Assembly: GCF_030525755.1 (NCBI RefSeq)
Contig: NZ_JAUNEC010000003.1
Location: 1 to 64,000 of the forward strand
Reading direction: 5' to 3'
From: Alysiella sp.
GTDB lineage: Bacteria; Pseudomonadota; Gammaproteobacteria; Burkholderiales; Neisseriaceae
DNA length: 64,000 bases
Below are positions 47,732-55,603 of the stretch, one piece after another. The position numbers and the translations under genes were made by a program. The notes under the pieces were generated by a model, which was given only the letters and a program-made list of their open reading frames with translations, ran no database searches and was not told the origin of the DNA. Position 1 is the stretch's first letter; the number at the start of each line of letters is the position of its first letter.

Positions 47732-47999
47732 GGCGACCTTTCTTTCAATTTACAAATAAAAATTTAAACACAATCGGCGCAAAGTCTGGCTTGCCATGAT
47801 TTTGATGCGCCTTTGGGAATTTAAAATGGCGAATTTTAACATGAAAGCTGCTTTTTCGCATGATAATTTCAGTATGAAATCAGTTTGTGTGTTATATTGG
47901 CGTTGTTAGGATGCCTGAAAAAGAAGGTTTGAAAATCGATATTTTAAATCAAAATACAAGATTTTACTGGCTTGTTGGGTTTGTGGTGCAAAATATTGC

Positions 48000-48028
48000 T
48001 TGACGTTTTATTGGACGATATTTAGAAT
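48000..48028 (+). promoter_or_regulatory. Sigma-70 promoter of tRNA-Leu
   Basis: TTGACG (48000-48005), 17-base spacer, TAGAAT (48023-48028), 13 bases before the mature tRNA 5' end. Confidence 0.8.
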
Positions 48029-48041
48029 TGCCAGCTTTCAA

Positions 48042-48128
48042 GCCCAGATGGCGGAATTGGTAGACGCGCCAGTTTCAGGTACTGGTGTCCGTAAGGACGT
48101 GGAAGTTCGAGTCTTCTTCTGGGCACCA
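48042..48128 (+). tRNA. tRNA-Leu (CAG)
   Basis: 87 nt with encoded CCA. Acceptor GCCCAGA pairs with TCTGGGC, discriminator A. The anticodon loop TTTCAGG gives CAG. The long variable arm TGTCCGTAAGGACG is typical of leucine tRNAs. Confidence 0.97.
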
Positions 48129-48140
48129 CATTCATAAAAA

Positions 48141-48166
48141 AAGCAGCCTTTTCAGGCTGCTTTTTT
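48141..48166 (+). terminator. tRNA-Leu terminator
   Basis: AAGCAGCC and GGCTGCTT pair across TTTTCA, followed by a T run. The stem is a trimmed uptake sequence. Confidence 0.85.
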
Positions 48167-48248
48167 CGTAAACTGTCATAATATTCTATCTGACCACAAT
48201 TCAACAAACGGTTAAGTTGTTAAACTCCGCCGTTTGTTTCGTGTTTGG

Positions 48249-48347
48249 AATCGTTTAAAATACAATATAGTACAGTGTTGCCAAAGCCTTTATGTACTAT
48301 TCGCACACAACTTTCGTTGTATTTTAATTTGAAACGACTGTATTTTG
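48249..48347. mobile_element. Correia-like miniature element, copy C
   Basis: About 99 bp. Left end AATCGTTTAAAATACAA and right end TTTGAAACGACTGTATT are imperfect inverted repeats. The core TACAGTGTTGCC..AGCCTTTATGTACTATT..CACACAAC matches copy A and the Correia order. The 3' half is eroded (CGTTGTATTTTAATTTGAAA). Confidence 0.6.
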
Positions 48348-48409
48348 TGCAACCGTATTTCAGGCTGCCTGAAAGTCGAAAGCTTAAACGAAGTTAAAAC
48401 CATATTGAT

Positions 48410-51202
48410 TTAATGGGCATCTTCCCAATTTGCGCCTGAACCGATTTCTGCCAAGAGTGGTACGTCTAATAAGCCACCATCGGCTTTTGCCATGATTTCA
48501 GGTAGCTTGTGTTTGATGAAATCCAGTTCATTTTGGGCGGTTTCCAATACCAATTCATCGTGAACTTGCATAATCAAACGTGTTTTCAGGCTGCCTGAAA
48601 GCAGGAAGTTTTGTACATCAATCATGGCGTGTTTGATTAAATCGGAAGCTGTGCCTTGCATGGGTGCGTTGATGGCGGCACGCTCCGCGCCTGCACGTGC
48701 GTTGGCATTTTTGGCATGAATTTCAGGCAGGTATAAACGTCTGCCAAATAAAGTTTCTACATAACCATTTGATTGTGCTTGTTCTTTTGTACGTTGCATG
48801 TATTCGGCAACGCCTACATAACGGGCAAAATAGCGTTGTATGAACATTTTGGCTGACATGACATCAATGCCCAGTGATTTTGCTAAACCGTATTCACCCA
48901 TGCCGTAAATTAAACCAAAATTGATGGTTTTGGCGTAGCGGCGTTGTTCGGCGGTAATTTGTTCGGGTGAAATACCAAATACTTCAGCGGCGGTGCGGCG
49001 ATGTATGTCTTCGCCGTTGCGGAAGGCATCAATCAAGGTTTTGTCGCCACTCAAATGAGCCATGATGCGTAATTCAATTTGTGAATAGTCGGCAGATACA
49101 ATGCAAAAGCCATCAGGTGCAGTAAAGGCGCGGCGCACACGGCGACCTTCGGCGGTACGGATTGGAATGTTTTGTAAATTGGGATTGTTGCTTGCCAAAC
49201 GTCCTGTGACTGCCACAGCTTGTGCATAGTGGGTGTGAACACGTCCTGTTTGTGGATTGAGCATTTCAGGCAGTTTGTCAGTGTAGGTGGATTTTAGTTT
49301 TGATAAACTTCTGTTTTGTAATATAATTTTTGGTAGTGGGTAATCGGGGGCGAGTTGTTCCAATACGGCTTCATTGGTGGATATGCCACCTGTGGTGGTT
49401 TTTTTTAAGCCTTTGGTTGGTATGCCCATTTTGTCAAACAGGATTTCTTGTAATTGTTTGGGTGAGTTAAGGTTAAAGGGTTGTCCTGCTGCGGTGTAGG
49501 CTTCGTTTTCCAGTTGCAATAATGCAGCCCCCAATTCGGTGCTTTGTTTTGCTAATTCGGTGCGGTCTAAATGTACGCCGTTTCTTTCCATTTGAAACAG
49601 AACTTGTGCCACAGGTAATTCTAGATTTTCATATAAATTCAGTAATTTATCGTCCATTTGTGCTTTTAGATGTGCTTCAATTCGCAGTGCGAAATCTGCG
49701 TCTTGACAAGCGTATTCACTGGCCTGTTCCATAGCCACATCGGCAAAAGAAATGGCTTTTGTACCTTTGCCACACAAACTTTCGTAAGTGATGGTTTCCA
49801 AACCCAACCAGCGTTGTGCCAACTCATCTAAACCGTGTCCCAAATGGCTTTCTAATAAATAGGAAGCCAACATGGCATCGCCTGAAATGCCTTGTAAATC
49901 AATGCCTGCATTCGCAAAAACGTGTTGGTCGTATTTCAAATGCTGTCCGATTTTTTTGAGTTTGGGGTTTTCCAAAAAGGGTTTCAGGCAGCCTGAAACG
50001 GCTTCCCAACTTAATTGTTCGGTTGCAAAAGTGTGTGCCAAAGGAATGTACACGGCATCGCCTGCGGCAAAGGCAATGCTGATGCCCACCAATTTGGCTT
50101 GCATGGCATCAAGTGAAGTGGTTTCTGTATCCAAGCCGATTTGTGTGGCTTGTGCCAAACGTTGCGCCAAAATGTTTAATTGTTCAGGCGTGGTAATGGT
50201 TTGGTAATTGATGCTTTCGGGTTGGGGTGCTAGCGTTTTTTGAGGCTGCCTGAAAGTGGTAACCGTTTTATTTTCTACATCATTGAGGCTGCCTGAAAAC
50301 AAATCACCTGTTTCGCCTTGTGTGAGGTTTAATTGACTTTCGGCTTCTTTGAGCCAAGTTCGGAAGCCTAATTCACGAAAACGTGGTGCTAATTTGTCCC
50401 ATTCTGGTACGCGGCGGCGTAAGTCTGCCAAACCGTTGGGCAGTTCGGCAGACAAATCTACATTGGTTTTAATTGTAACCAATTCATAAGACAGGGGAAG
50501 TTGTGTGAGCGCGGTGCGGAGATTCTCGCCAATTTTGCCTTTAAATTCATCGGCGCGACGCATGATTTCGTGTAGCGAACCAAATTCCGATAACCATTTT
50601 GCTGCTGTTTTTTCGCCACATTTTTCTACGCCTGGTACGTTGTCCACTTTGTCGCCCATTAGTGCAAGAAAGTCTCTGATTTGATTGGGTTTTACACCGA
50701 ATTTCTCAAACACGCCGTTTTCGTCTAGCGTTTCGTTTTTCATGGTGTTTACGAGCGTGATTTGGCTGTTTACCAGTTGCGCCATGTCTTTATCTCCTGT
50801 GGAAATAATGACTTGCATATTTTGTTCTGCTGCCTGAACCGCCAATGTGCCAATCACGTCATCGGCTTCCACGCCTGATACTTTCAAAACCGTCCAACCC
50901 ATTTGCGCCACAATTTCAGGCAGCATATCGGCTTGTGGGCGTAAATCATCGGGCATGGGAGGGCGCGTGGCTTTGTAGTCGGGAAATAGCTCGTGGCGGA
51001 AGTTGTTGCCTTTTGCGTCAAACACACAGGCGCAATAATCGTGTGCTTGTTCAGCGCGAAGTCGGCGCAGCATATTCAATACGCCGTATACCGCGTTAGT
51101 GGGTGTGCCATCGGGTGCGGATAGGTGGGTCATGGCGTAAAACGCTCGGTAAAGATAGGACGAACCATCTACCAATAATAGGGTCTTTTGTGGGGAAGTC
51201 AT
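48410..51202 (-). CDS. polA: DNA polymerase I
   Basis: Repair and Okazaki-fragment polymerase (930 aa). The N-terminal 5'-nuclease domain (about 1-270; LLVDGSSYLYRAFYAM, GVEADDVIGTLA), an active-looking 3'-5' exonuclease domain (LDTETTSLDAM with the D-x-E pair, near 350), and the Klenow polymerase domain with motif A DYSQIELRIMAHLSGD, motif B RRYAKTINFGLIYG and motif C MQVHDELV. Full length. Several uptake sequences lie in frame. An uptake sequence sits immediately upstream of the ATG. Confidence 0.98.
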   Translation of the reverse strand: MTSPQKTLLLVDGSSYLYRAFYAMTHLSAPDGTPTNAVYGVLNMLRRLRAEQAHDYCACVFDAKGNNFRHELFPDYKATRPPMPDDLRPQADMLPEIVAQMGWTVLKVSGVEADDVIGTLAVQAAEQNMQVIISTGDKDMAQLVNSQITLVNTMKNETLDENGVFEKFGVKPNQIRDFLALMGDKVDNVPGVEKCGEKTAAKWLSEFGSLHEIMRRADEFKGKIGENLRTALTQLPLSYELVTIKTNVDLSAELPNGLADLRRRVPEWDKLAPRFRELGFRTWLKEAESQLNLTQGETGDLFSGSLNDVENKTVTTFRQPQKTLAPQPESINYQTITTPEQLNILAQRLAQATQIGLDTETTSLDAMQAKLVGISIAFAAGDAVYIPLAHTFATEQLSWEAVSGCLKPFLENPKLKKIGQHLKYDQHVFANAGIDLQGISGDAMLASYLLESHLGHGLDELAQRWLGLETITYESLCGKGTKAISFADVAMEQASEYACQDADFALRIEAHLKAQMDDKLLNLYENLELPVAQVLFQMERNGVHLDRTELAKQSTELGAALLQLENEAYTAAGQPFNLNSPKQLQEILFDKMGIPTKGLKKTTTGGISTNEAVLEQLAPDYPLPKIILQNRSLSKLKSTYTDKLPEMLNPQTGRVHTHYAQAVAVTGRLASNNPNLQNIPIRTAEGRRVRRAFTAPDGFCIVSADYSQIELRIMAHLSGDKTLIDAFRNGEDIHRRTAAEVFGISPEQITAEQRRYAKTINFGLIYGMGEYGLAKSLGIDVMSAKMFIQRYFARYVGVAEYMQRTKEQAQSNGYVETLFGRRLYLPEIHAKNANARAGAERAAINAPMQGTASDLIKHAMIDVQNFLLSGSLKTRLIMQVHDELVLETAQNELDFIKHKLPEIMAKADGGLLDVPLLAEIGSGANWEDAH

Positions 51203-51270
51203 TTTAGGCTGCCTGAAAAGTTGAAAATGGGGAAATTATACGCAAAATTGGGTTTAGGCTGCCTGAAACT

Positions 51271-51741
51271 TCATTCACGGTGGTAGGGGTGTTGGTGCAA
51301 AATGGAAACGGCACGGTAAAGTTGTTCGGTCAATAAAACGCGCACCATGCCGTGTGGTAGGGTTAGGCTGGATAGGCGCATCATCAGTTTGGCTTTTTGT
51401 TTGAGTGTATCGGTCATGCCGTCTGCACCGCCGATGACAAAACAAACGTGTTCGCCATTCTGTTGCCAATTTTTCAGATGTTCGGCCAATTGCATGGAAG
51501 TGGGGGCTTGTCCGCGTTCGTCCAGTACCACCAAAAACGCGCCTTGTGGTATGGCTTCCAATAGGCGTTTTTCTTCGGCTGCCATGCCTTGTGCTGTATT
51601 GATGCCTGAACTGCGTTTTTCGGGTTTGATTTCTTTGAGGGTATAGTGGATGTCGCGTCCGAAACGTTTGGCGTAATCGTTTACGGCTTCGTCTACCCAA
51701 CGTGGCATTTTGGTGCCAACGGCTAATACGGTGATGTTCAT
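51271..51741 (-). CDS. rlmH: RlmH, 23S rRNA pseudouridine-1915 N3-methyltransferase
   Basis: SPOUT-fold methyltransferase (156 aa, exact family length) acting on helix 69 of 23S rRNA. Seen: N-terminal MNITVLAVGTKMPRWVDEAV, SAM-site FVIGGADGMTDTLKQ and the C-terminal SLTLPHGMVRVLLTEQLYRA followed by the family ending HPYHRE. It lies upstream of polA on the same strand, with an uptake sequence between. Confidence 0.96.
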   Translation of the reverse strand: MNITVLAVGTKMPRWVDEAVNDYAKRFGRDIHYTLKEIKPEKRSSGINTAQGMAAEEKRLLEAIPQGAFLVVLDERGQAPTSMQLAEHLKNWQQNGEHVCFVIGGADGMTDTLKQKAKLMMRLSSLTLPHGMVRVLLTEQLYRAVSILHQHPYHRE

Positions 51742-51808
51742 GACTTGGCTTGGGATTGGGTTAAAGATTAAAATGGGTTTTTCAGGTAGCCTTATGAATG
51801 GGAAAAAT

Positions 51809-52447
51809 ATGGCTTTAAATATACAAATTATGGCGGTTACGCCGTTTCGGCAGAATTGTACCTTACTTTGGTGCGACCAAACACGCGATGCGGTATTGAT
51901 TGATGTGGGAGGTGATGTGGATTTTGTGTGGCAACAGGTTCGGGATTTGGGTGTGAATTTGCAGGCTGTGTGGCTGACACATGGTCATCTTGATCATGCT
52001 GGTGGCGTACCTGCTTTGTTGGAGCGGGCTGTTGTGCCTGTATTGGGTCCTCATATAGAAGATGATTTTTTGTTGCAAAGCTTGCCTGAAAAGACGGCTT
52101 CTTATGGTTTTCCTGTTTGTCCTGCGTTTGTGCCTACGCGCTACTTGAATGAGAGCGACAGCATGATGTTGGGTGAATATCGTTTTGATGTGTGGCACAT
52201 TCCAGGACATACACCAGGTCATTTGGTGTTTTATTGTGCTGCACAAAATCTTTTGATTGCAGGCGATGTGCTGTTTCACGAAAGCATTGGGCGAACCGAT
52301 TTTCCACGCAGCAACCATCAAGCCTTATTGGAAGGCATTCGAGATAAATTGTATGTGTTGCCTGATGAAACGGTGGTGTTGCCTGGACATGGGCGTACTA
52401 CCACGATTGGGCATGAGAAACAACATAATCCCTTTGTGCAACCTTGA
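51809..52447 (+). CDS. MBL-fold metallo-hydrolase (glyoxalase II-like)
   Basis: A 212-aa metallo-beta-lactamase-fold hydrolase. The metal-binding motif WLTHGHLDHAGGVPALLER (H-x-H-x-D-H) is followed by HIPGHTPGHLVFYCAAQNLL, AGDVLFHESIGRTDFPRSNH and LPGHGRTTTIGHEKQHNPF, the arrangement of small YcbL-type hydroxyacylglutathione hydrolase-like proteins. The ATG at 51809 has GGGAAAA upstream and opens MALNIQIMAVTPFRQNC; 33 extra upstream codons overlap the rlmH start and are rejected. The substrate is unproven. Confidence 0.9.
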   Translation: MALNIQIMAVTPFRQNCTLLWCDQTRDAVLIDVGGDVDFVWQQVRDLGVNLQAVWLTHGHLDHAGGVPALLERAVVPVLGPHIEDDFLLQSLPEKTASYGFPVCPAFVPTRYLNESDSMMLGEYRFDVWHIPGHTPGHLVFYCAAQNLLIAGDVLFHESIGRTDFPRSNHQALLEGIRDKLYVLPDETVVLPGHGRTTTIGHEKQHNPFVQP

Positions 52448-52469
52448 TTTTATGGTGGATTGGTATGGT

Positions 52470-52502
52470 AAAAGGCTGTCTGAAAGTTCAGGCAGCCTTT
52501 TA
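52470..52502. terminator. Bidirectional terminator, MBL gene/slyX
   Basis: AAAAGGCTGTCTGAA and TTCAGGCAGCCTTTT (one mismatch) between convergent genes. Confidence 0.7.
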
Positions 52503-52510
52503 AACACCAT

Positions 52511-52732
52511 TCAATAATGTGGTGGCACTTCTTCTATTAAGCTGTATGGTTTGTTGTTTGATGCCGTATCCGCTTGGTTTTGCAATTTGTGGTACAACAG
52601 GCGCAATTGTGCTTGCTGCAAATCCAAAGTTTCACGCATTTGAACAATGGTGTCGTTCAAATTTGCCAGCAATTCATCTTGAAATGCCACGCGAATTTCC
52701 AATTCTGTGATGCGGTTTTCGGTATCGTTCAT
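52511..52732 (-). CDS. slyX: SlyX family protein
   Basis: A 73-aa coiled-coil protein of unknown function. N-terminal NDTENRITELEIRVAFQDEL, NLNDTIVQMRETLDLQQAQL and the C-terminal YSLIEEVPPHY are the SlyX pattern, PPHY being the family ending. It follows the antiporter-like gene by 12 bases on the same strand, and an uptake sequence (GCTGCCTGAAA) abuts its ATG. Confidence 0.9.
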   Translation of the reverse strand: MNDTENRITELEIRVAFQDELLANLNDTIVQMRETLDLQQAQLRLLYHKLQNQADTASNNKPYSLIEEVPPHY

Positions 52733-52744
52733 TTTCAGGCAGCT

Positions 52745-54130
52745 TTAAAGTACCATGGCGGCTATCCAGCCTGCAATTAACAAGGGAATGTTGTAGTGTA
52801 AAAAGGTGGGAATTACGCTGTCGCGCATATGGTCGTGTTGTCCGTCCGCATTTAAGCCCATGGTTGGACCCAGTGTGGAATCGGAAGCTGGCGAACCTGC
52901 ATCGCCCAGCGCACCTGCCGTACCAATAATGGCAATGGTGGCAAGGGGTGAAAAACCCAATCCAGCACACAATGGTACATAAATTGCAGTAATAATTGGC
53001 AAAGTAGCAAAAGAACTGCCTATGCCCATGGTTACCAATAAACCAACCATTAACATGGCAAAGGCGGCAGCCGCTTTGCTGTCTGAGAACATATTTGCGC
53101 TGGCTTCAACCAAAGGTTTGATTTGGTCGGTAGCGTTCATCACTGATGCAAAACCTTGTGCGGCAATCATGATGAAACCAATCATTGCCATCATTTTGAT
53201 GCCTTGATTGAAAACGGAGTCGGCATCTTGTCGGCGCACGACACCGAGCATCATAAATACTGCGAAACCCAACATCGCACCGAGTAAAAGCGCGTCTTTA
53301 TACAGCAGTTGAATGGCAAAACACACTAAAATGGCAAGTGCAGCAACGGCAGAGCGGTAGTTGGAAACGTGAGGTTGGGCGGCTGCCTGAATGTGGCTTT
53401 CGGTATCAATTTGCTTGTCTTGGTAAATGCGTTTGCGACCGTAGCTGATGAACGCCAAAATCAAGCCTGTTACCATGCCCAAGGCAGGAATAGCCATAGC
53501 ATACATTACATTGATACCTTGAACCATCATACCCGCTTTTTCGGCATTACCCAGCAGAATTTTGTTTAAGAAAATCGCACCAAAACCATAGGGTAAAAAC
53601 ATATAGGTTGTTACTAAACCGAAAGTCAGCACGCAAGCAATCAAACGGCGGTCAATGTGTAAGCGGTTGAACACCAATAATAAAGGGGGGACAATCATGG
53701 GAATAAAAGCAATGTGAATGGGTACAATGTTTTGACTCATGATGCCCATTGCCAGTAAACCCAGCAATAAAATCCATTTTAAACGATTGATGCCATAAGG
53801 AATGTGGTCTTTTTTGTTGGTGTGGTCAATGCGACGAATGACTGCACCTGCGATTTGTTGTGGTAAACCTGAATGGGTAATTGCCATGGCAAACGCGCCC
53901 AACATGGCATAAGAAAGTGCAATGGTTGCACCACCAGATAGACCATTTTGAAAATGGGTAATCACACCTTGTGTGGTAACTTGTTGTGTGCTGGGGTCTA
54001 TCACGTCAGCCAAAGGTAAACCTGCTGCCAAACCGCCTGCAAATGCCCCCAAAACCAAACTCAATACCACATGTACGCGCGATACTGATAAAACCAACAT
54101 GACCAATACGCCAATGATGACTGCATTCAT
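52745..54130 (-). CDS. Na+/H+ antiporter family permease (YuiF-like, COG2056 type)
   Basis: An inner-membrane protein (461 aa) with about eleven hydrophobic segments. Seen: SVSRVHVVLSLVLGAFAGGL, HFQNGLSGGATIALSYAMLG, FLPYGFGAIFLNKILLG, and the C-terminal AGALGDAGSPASDSTLGPTM with an Asp/Ser-rich half-loop typical of the NhaC/ion-transporter superfamily. Sodium/proton exchange or amino-acid transport (some relatives are called histidine permeases) cannot be separated by sequence. AAGGAAG precedes the ATG. Confidence 0.86.
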   Translation of the reverse strand: MNAVIIGVLVMLVLSVSRVHVVLSLVLGAFAGGLAAGLPLADVIDPSTQQVTTQGVITHFQNGLSGGATIALSYAMLGAFAMAITHSGLPQQIAGAVIRRIDHTNKKDHIPYGINRLKWILLLGLLAMGIMSQNIVPIHIAFIPMIVPPLLLVFNRLHIDRRLIACVLTFGLVTTYMFLPYGFGAIFLNKILLGNAEKAGMMVQGINVMYAMAIPALGMVTGLILAFISYGRKRIYQDKQIDTESHIQAAAQPHVSNYRSAVAALAILVCFAIQLLYKDALLLGAMLGFAVFMMLGVVRRQDADSVFNQGIKMMAMIGFIMIAAQGFASVMNATDQIKPLVEASANMFSDSKAAAAFAMLMVGLLVTMGIGSSFATLPIITAIYVPLCAGLGFSPLATIAIIGTAGALGDAGSPASDSTLGPTMGLNADGQHDHMRDSVIPTFLHYNIPLLIAGWIAAMVL

Positions 54131-54193
54131 TGTGTTTCTTCCTTATGCAGAGGCTGCTTGAAATTTTTTTCAGGCAGCAAGTTTTGCAAACAA

Positions 54194-54223
54194 AAAGCCA
54201 GCATGATACTGTATGCTGGCTTT
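54194..54223 (-). terminator. Second hairpin downstream of tRNA pair 2
   Basis: AAAGCCAGCAT and ATGCTGGCTTT, a perfect 11-bp stem with an 8-base loop and a T run on the minus strand. Confidence 0.75.
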
Positions 54224-54264
54224 ATGGTCTAGTTTTGTATTATGGGTTGGGTAAAATTGGTGCA

Positions 54265-54293
54265 ATAAAAAATGCACCTGATTTTAGGTGCAT
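54265..54293 (-). terminator. Terminator of the second tRNA-Asp/Val transcript
   Basis: ATGCACCT and AGGTGCAT, perfect 8-bp stem, with TTTTTT next on the minus strand. It differs entirely from the terminator of copy 1. Confidence 0.85.
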
Positions 54294-54303
54294 GATTCAG
54301 ATA

Positions 54304-54380
54304 TGGCGCGGTGGACGGGGCTCGAACCCGCGACCACTGGCGTGACAGGCCAGTACTCTAACCAACTGAGCTACCACCGC
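54304..54380 (-). tRNA. tRNA-Asp (GTC), copy 2
   Basis: By eye identical to copy 1 over all 77 nt including CCA; anticodon GTC. Confidence 0.97.
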
Positions 54381-54416
54381 GTAGATTAACTGCCGTTAAA
54401 GCAATCAATCAAAAAG

Positions 54417-54492
54417 TGGTGGGTGATGACGGAGTCGAACCGCCGACATTCTGCTTGTAAGGCAGACGCTCTACCAACTGAGCTAATCACCC
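54417..54492 (-). tRNA. tRNA-Val (TAC), copy 2
   Basis: By eye identical to copy 1 over all 76 nt including CCA; anticodon TAC. The 36-base spacer to tRNA-Asp is also identical to copy 1. Confidence 0.97.
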
Positions 54493-54527
54493 ATTTTTAA
54501 TCTATTTCGCTTGTTGCGAAAGAATTT

Positions 54528-54556
54528 ATTAAAACAAAATTTTGCTTTTTTGGCAA
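54528..54556 (-). promoter_or_regulatory. tRNA-Val/Asp promoter, copy 2
   Basis: TTGCCA, 17 bases, TTTAAT on the minus strand, the same boxes and spacing as copy 1 but with a different spacer. Confidence 0.75.
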
Positions 54557-54634
54557 GGTTTATTTATGTTTTTTATGTTATTTATTGAAATAAAAAAGAA
54601 TTTTCTTTATTCTTGAAAGGGGCGTTTGATTGAA

Positions 54635-54666
54635 ACAGGCTGCCTGAAAGGTTTCAGGCAGCCTGT
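54635..54666 (-). terminator. Response-regulator terminator (uptake-sequence pair)
   Basis: ACAGGCTGCCTGAAA and TTTCAGGCAGCCTGT form a 15-bp stem with almost no loop, 14 bases past the regulator stop. Confidence 0.6.
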
Positions 54667-54679
54667 GGTAATAGGGTAA

Positions 54680-55363
54680 TCAGTTTTTCACGAACAAATA
54701 ACCTAAACCGCGTACGGTTTGAATCAGGGAAGGGTCGCCCAATTTGTGGCGAATGCTGGAAATGTGTACGTCAATGCTGCGGTCAAATTTTGCCAGTTTG
54801 CGGTCTAATGCTTCTAATGACAGGGTGTCTTTGCTGACCACTTGCCCTGCGTGGCGCATGAGTACTTCTAATAGGTTAAATTCGGTGCTGGTCAATTCCA
54901 AAGCACTGTCGCCTATGGTGGCTTGGCGTTTGGCGGGGTAGAGTGTTACGCCACTTGCGCTGACGGTATTGCCGTTGGTGGTGGCATCGTTGTTGTGTTG
55001 CGAACGGCGCAAAATGGCGTTGATGCGTGCCAAGAGTTCGCGTGGTTGGCAAGGTTTGGGGACATAATCGTCTGCACCCATTTCTAAACCGATGATGCGG
55101 TCAATGTCGTCCCCTTTGGCTGTGAGCATGATGATGGGGATTTTGCTTTGGGCGCGTACGGTTTTGAGTACGTCTAAACCATTCATTTTGGGCATCATGG
55201 AATCAAGTACCACAACATCGTATTCATTATTGCTACTCAAGATTTCTTTTACACCGCTTTCGCCATCGGGCATGCGGCTTACTTCTAAACCTTCGGCATT
55301 GAGGTATTCTGCCAAGAGTTCGGTTAGGGTATCGTCATCGTCCACCAGTAAAACGCGATTCAT
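54680..55363 (-). CDS. OmpR-family response regulator (MisR/CpxR-like)
   Basis: DNA-binding response regulator (227 aa). The receiver domain has acidic pocket DDDD near residues 8-11, phospho-Asp in VVLDSMMPKMNG (near 54) and Lys in YVPKPCQPREL; the C-terminal winged helix has LTSTEFNLLEVLMRHAGQVV and VHISSIRHKLGD with RGLGYLF. It resembles neisserial MisR. AAAGGAAA spaced for the ATG at 55363 rules out the six extra upstream codons. No histidine kinase gene lies on either side, whereas MisR normally adjoins MisS. Confidence 0.9.
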   Translation of the reverse strand: MNRVLLVDDDDTLTELLAEYLNAEGLEVSRMPDGESGVKEILSSNNEYDVVVLDSMMPKMNGLDVLKTVRAQSKIPIIMLTAKGDDIDRIIGLEMGADDYVPKPCQPRELLARINAILRRSQHNNDATTNGNTVSASGVTLYPAKRQATIGDSALELTSTEFNLLEVLMRHAGQVVSKDTLSLEALDRKLAKFDRSIDVHISSIRHKLGDPSLIQTVRGLGYLFVKN

Positions 55364-55518
55364 GATGTTTCCTTTCATCATTCGTTTGTGTAGTCAAAAC
55401 GCGCGTATCTTAACAGTTCTGCTGCAAATTTGATAGCAGTATGGGCTTGTGATTTGCGCGTTTTTGCAATATTAAAGTGTGATTAACATTTTGTGTTTGG
55501 GGGTGTTTTGCTGGTGTG

Positions 55519-55603
55519 GTTGTTTCAAATAAAAATGGTACAGTGTTGTCAATGTTGTACACGGCGGACATTGTCGCCTTGTCCTGTTTGAATTTGAAAC
55601 GAC
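55519..55603. mobile_element. Correia-like miniature element, copy D
   Basis: About 85 bp with ends GTTGTTTCAAAT and ATTTGAAACGAC as imperfect inverted repeats. The core TACAGTGTTGTC...GTACAC...CATTGTCGCCTTGTCCTG follows the family but is shortened in the middle. It overlaps the 3' end of pglL. Confidence 0.65.

Noticed and set aside
51710..51808. Upstream extension of the MBL hydrolase
   Set aside because: It overlaps the divergent rlmH start and is followed by a better start with its own Shine-Dalgarno.
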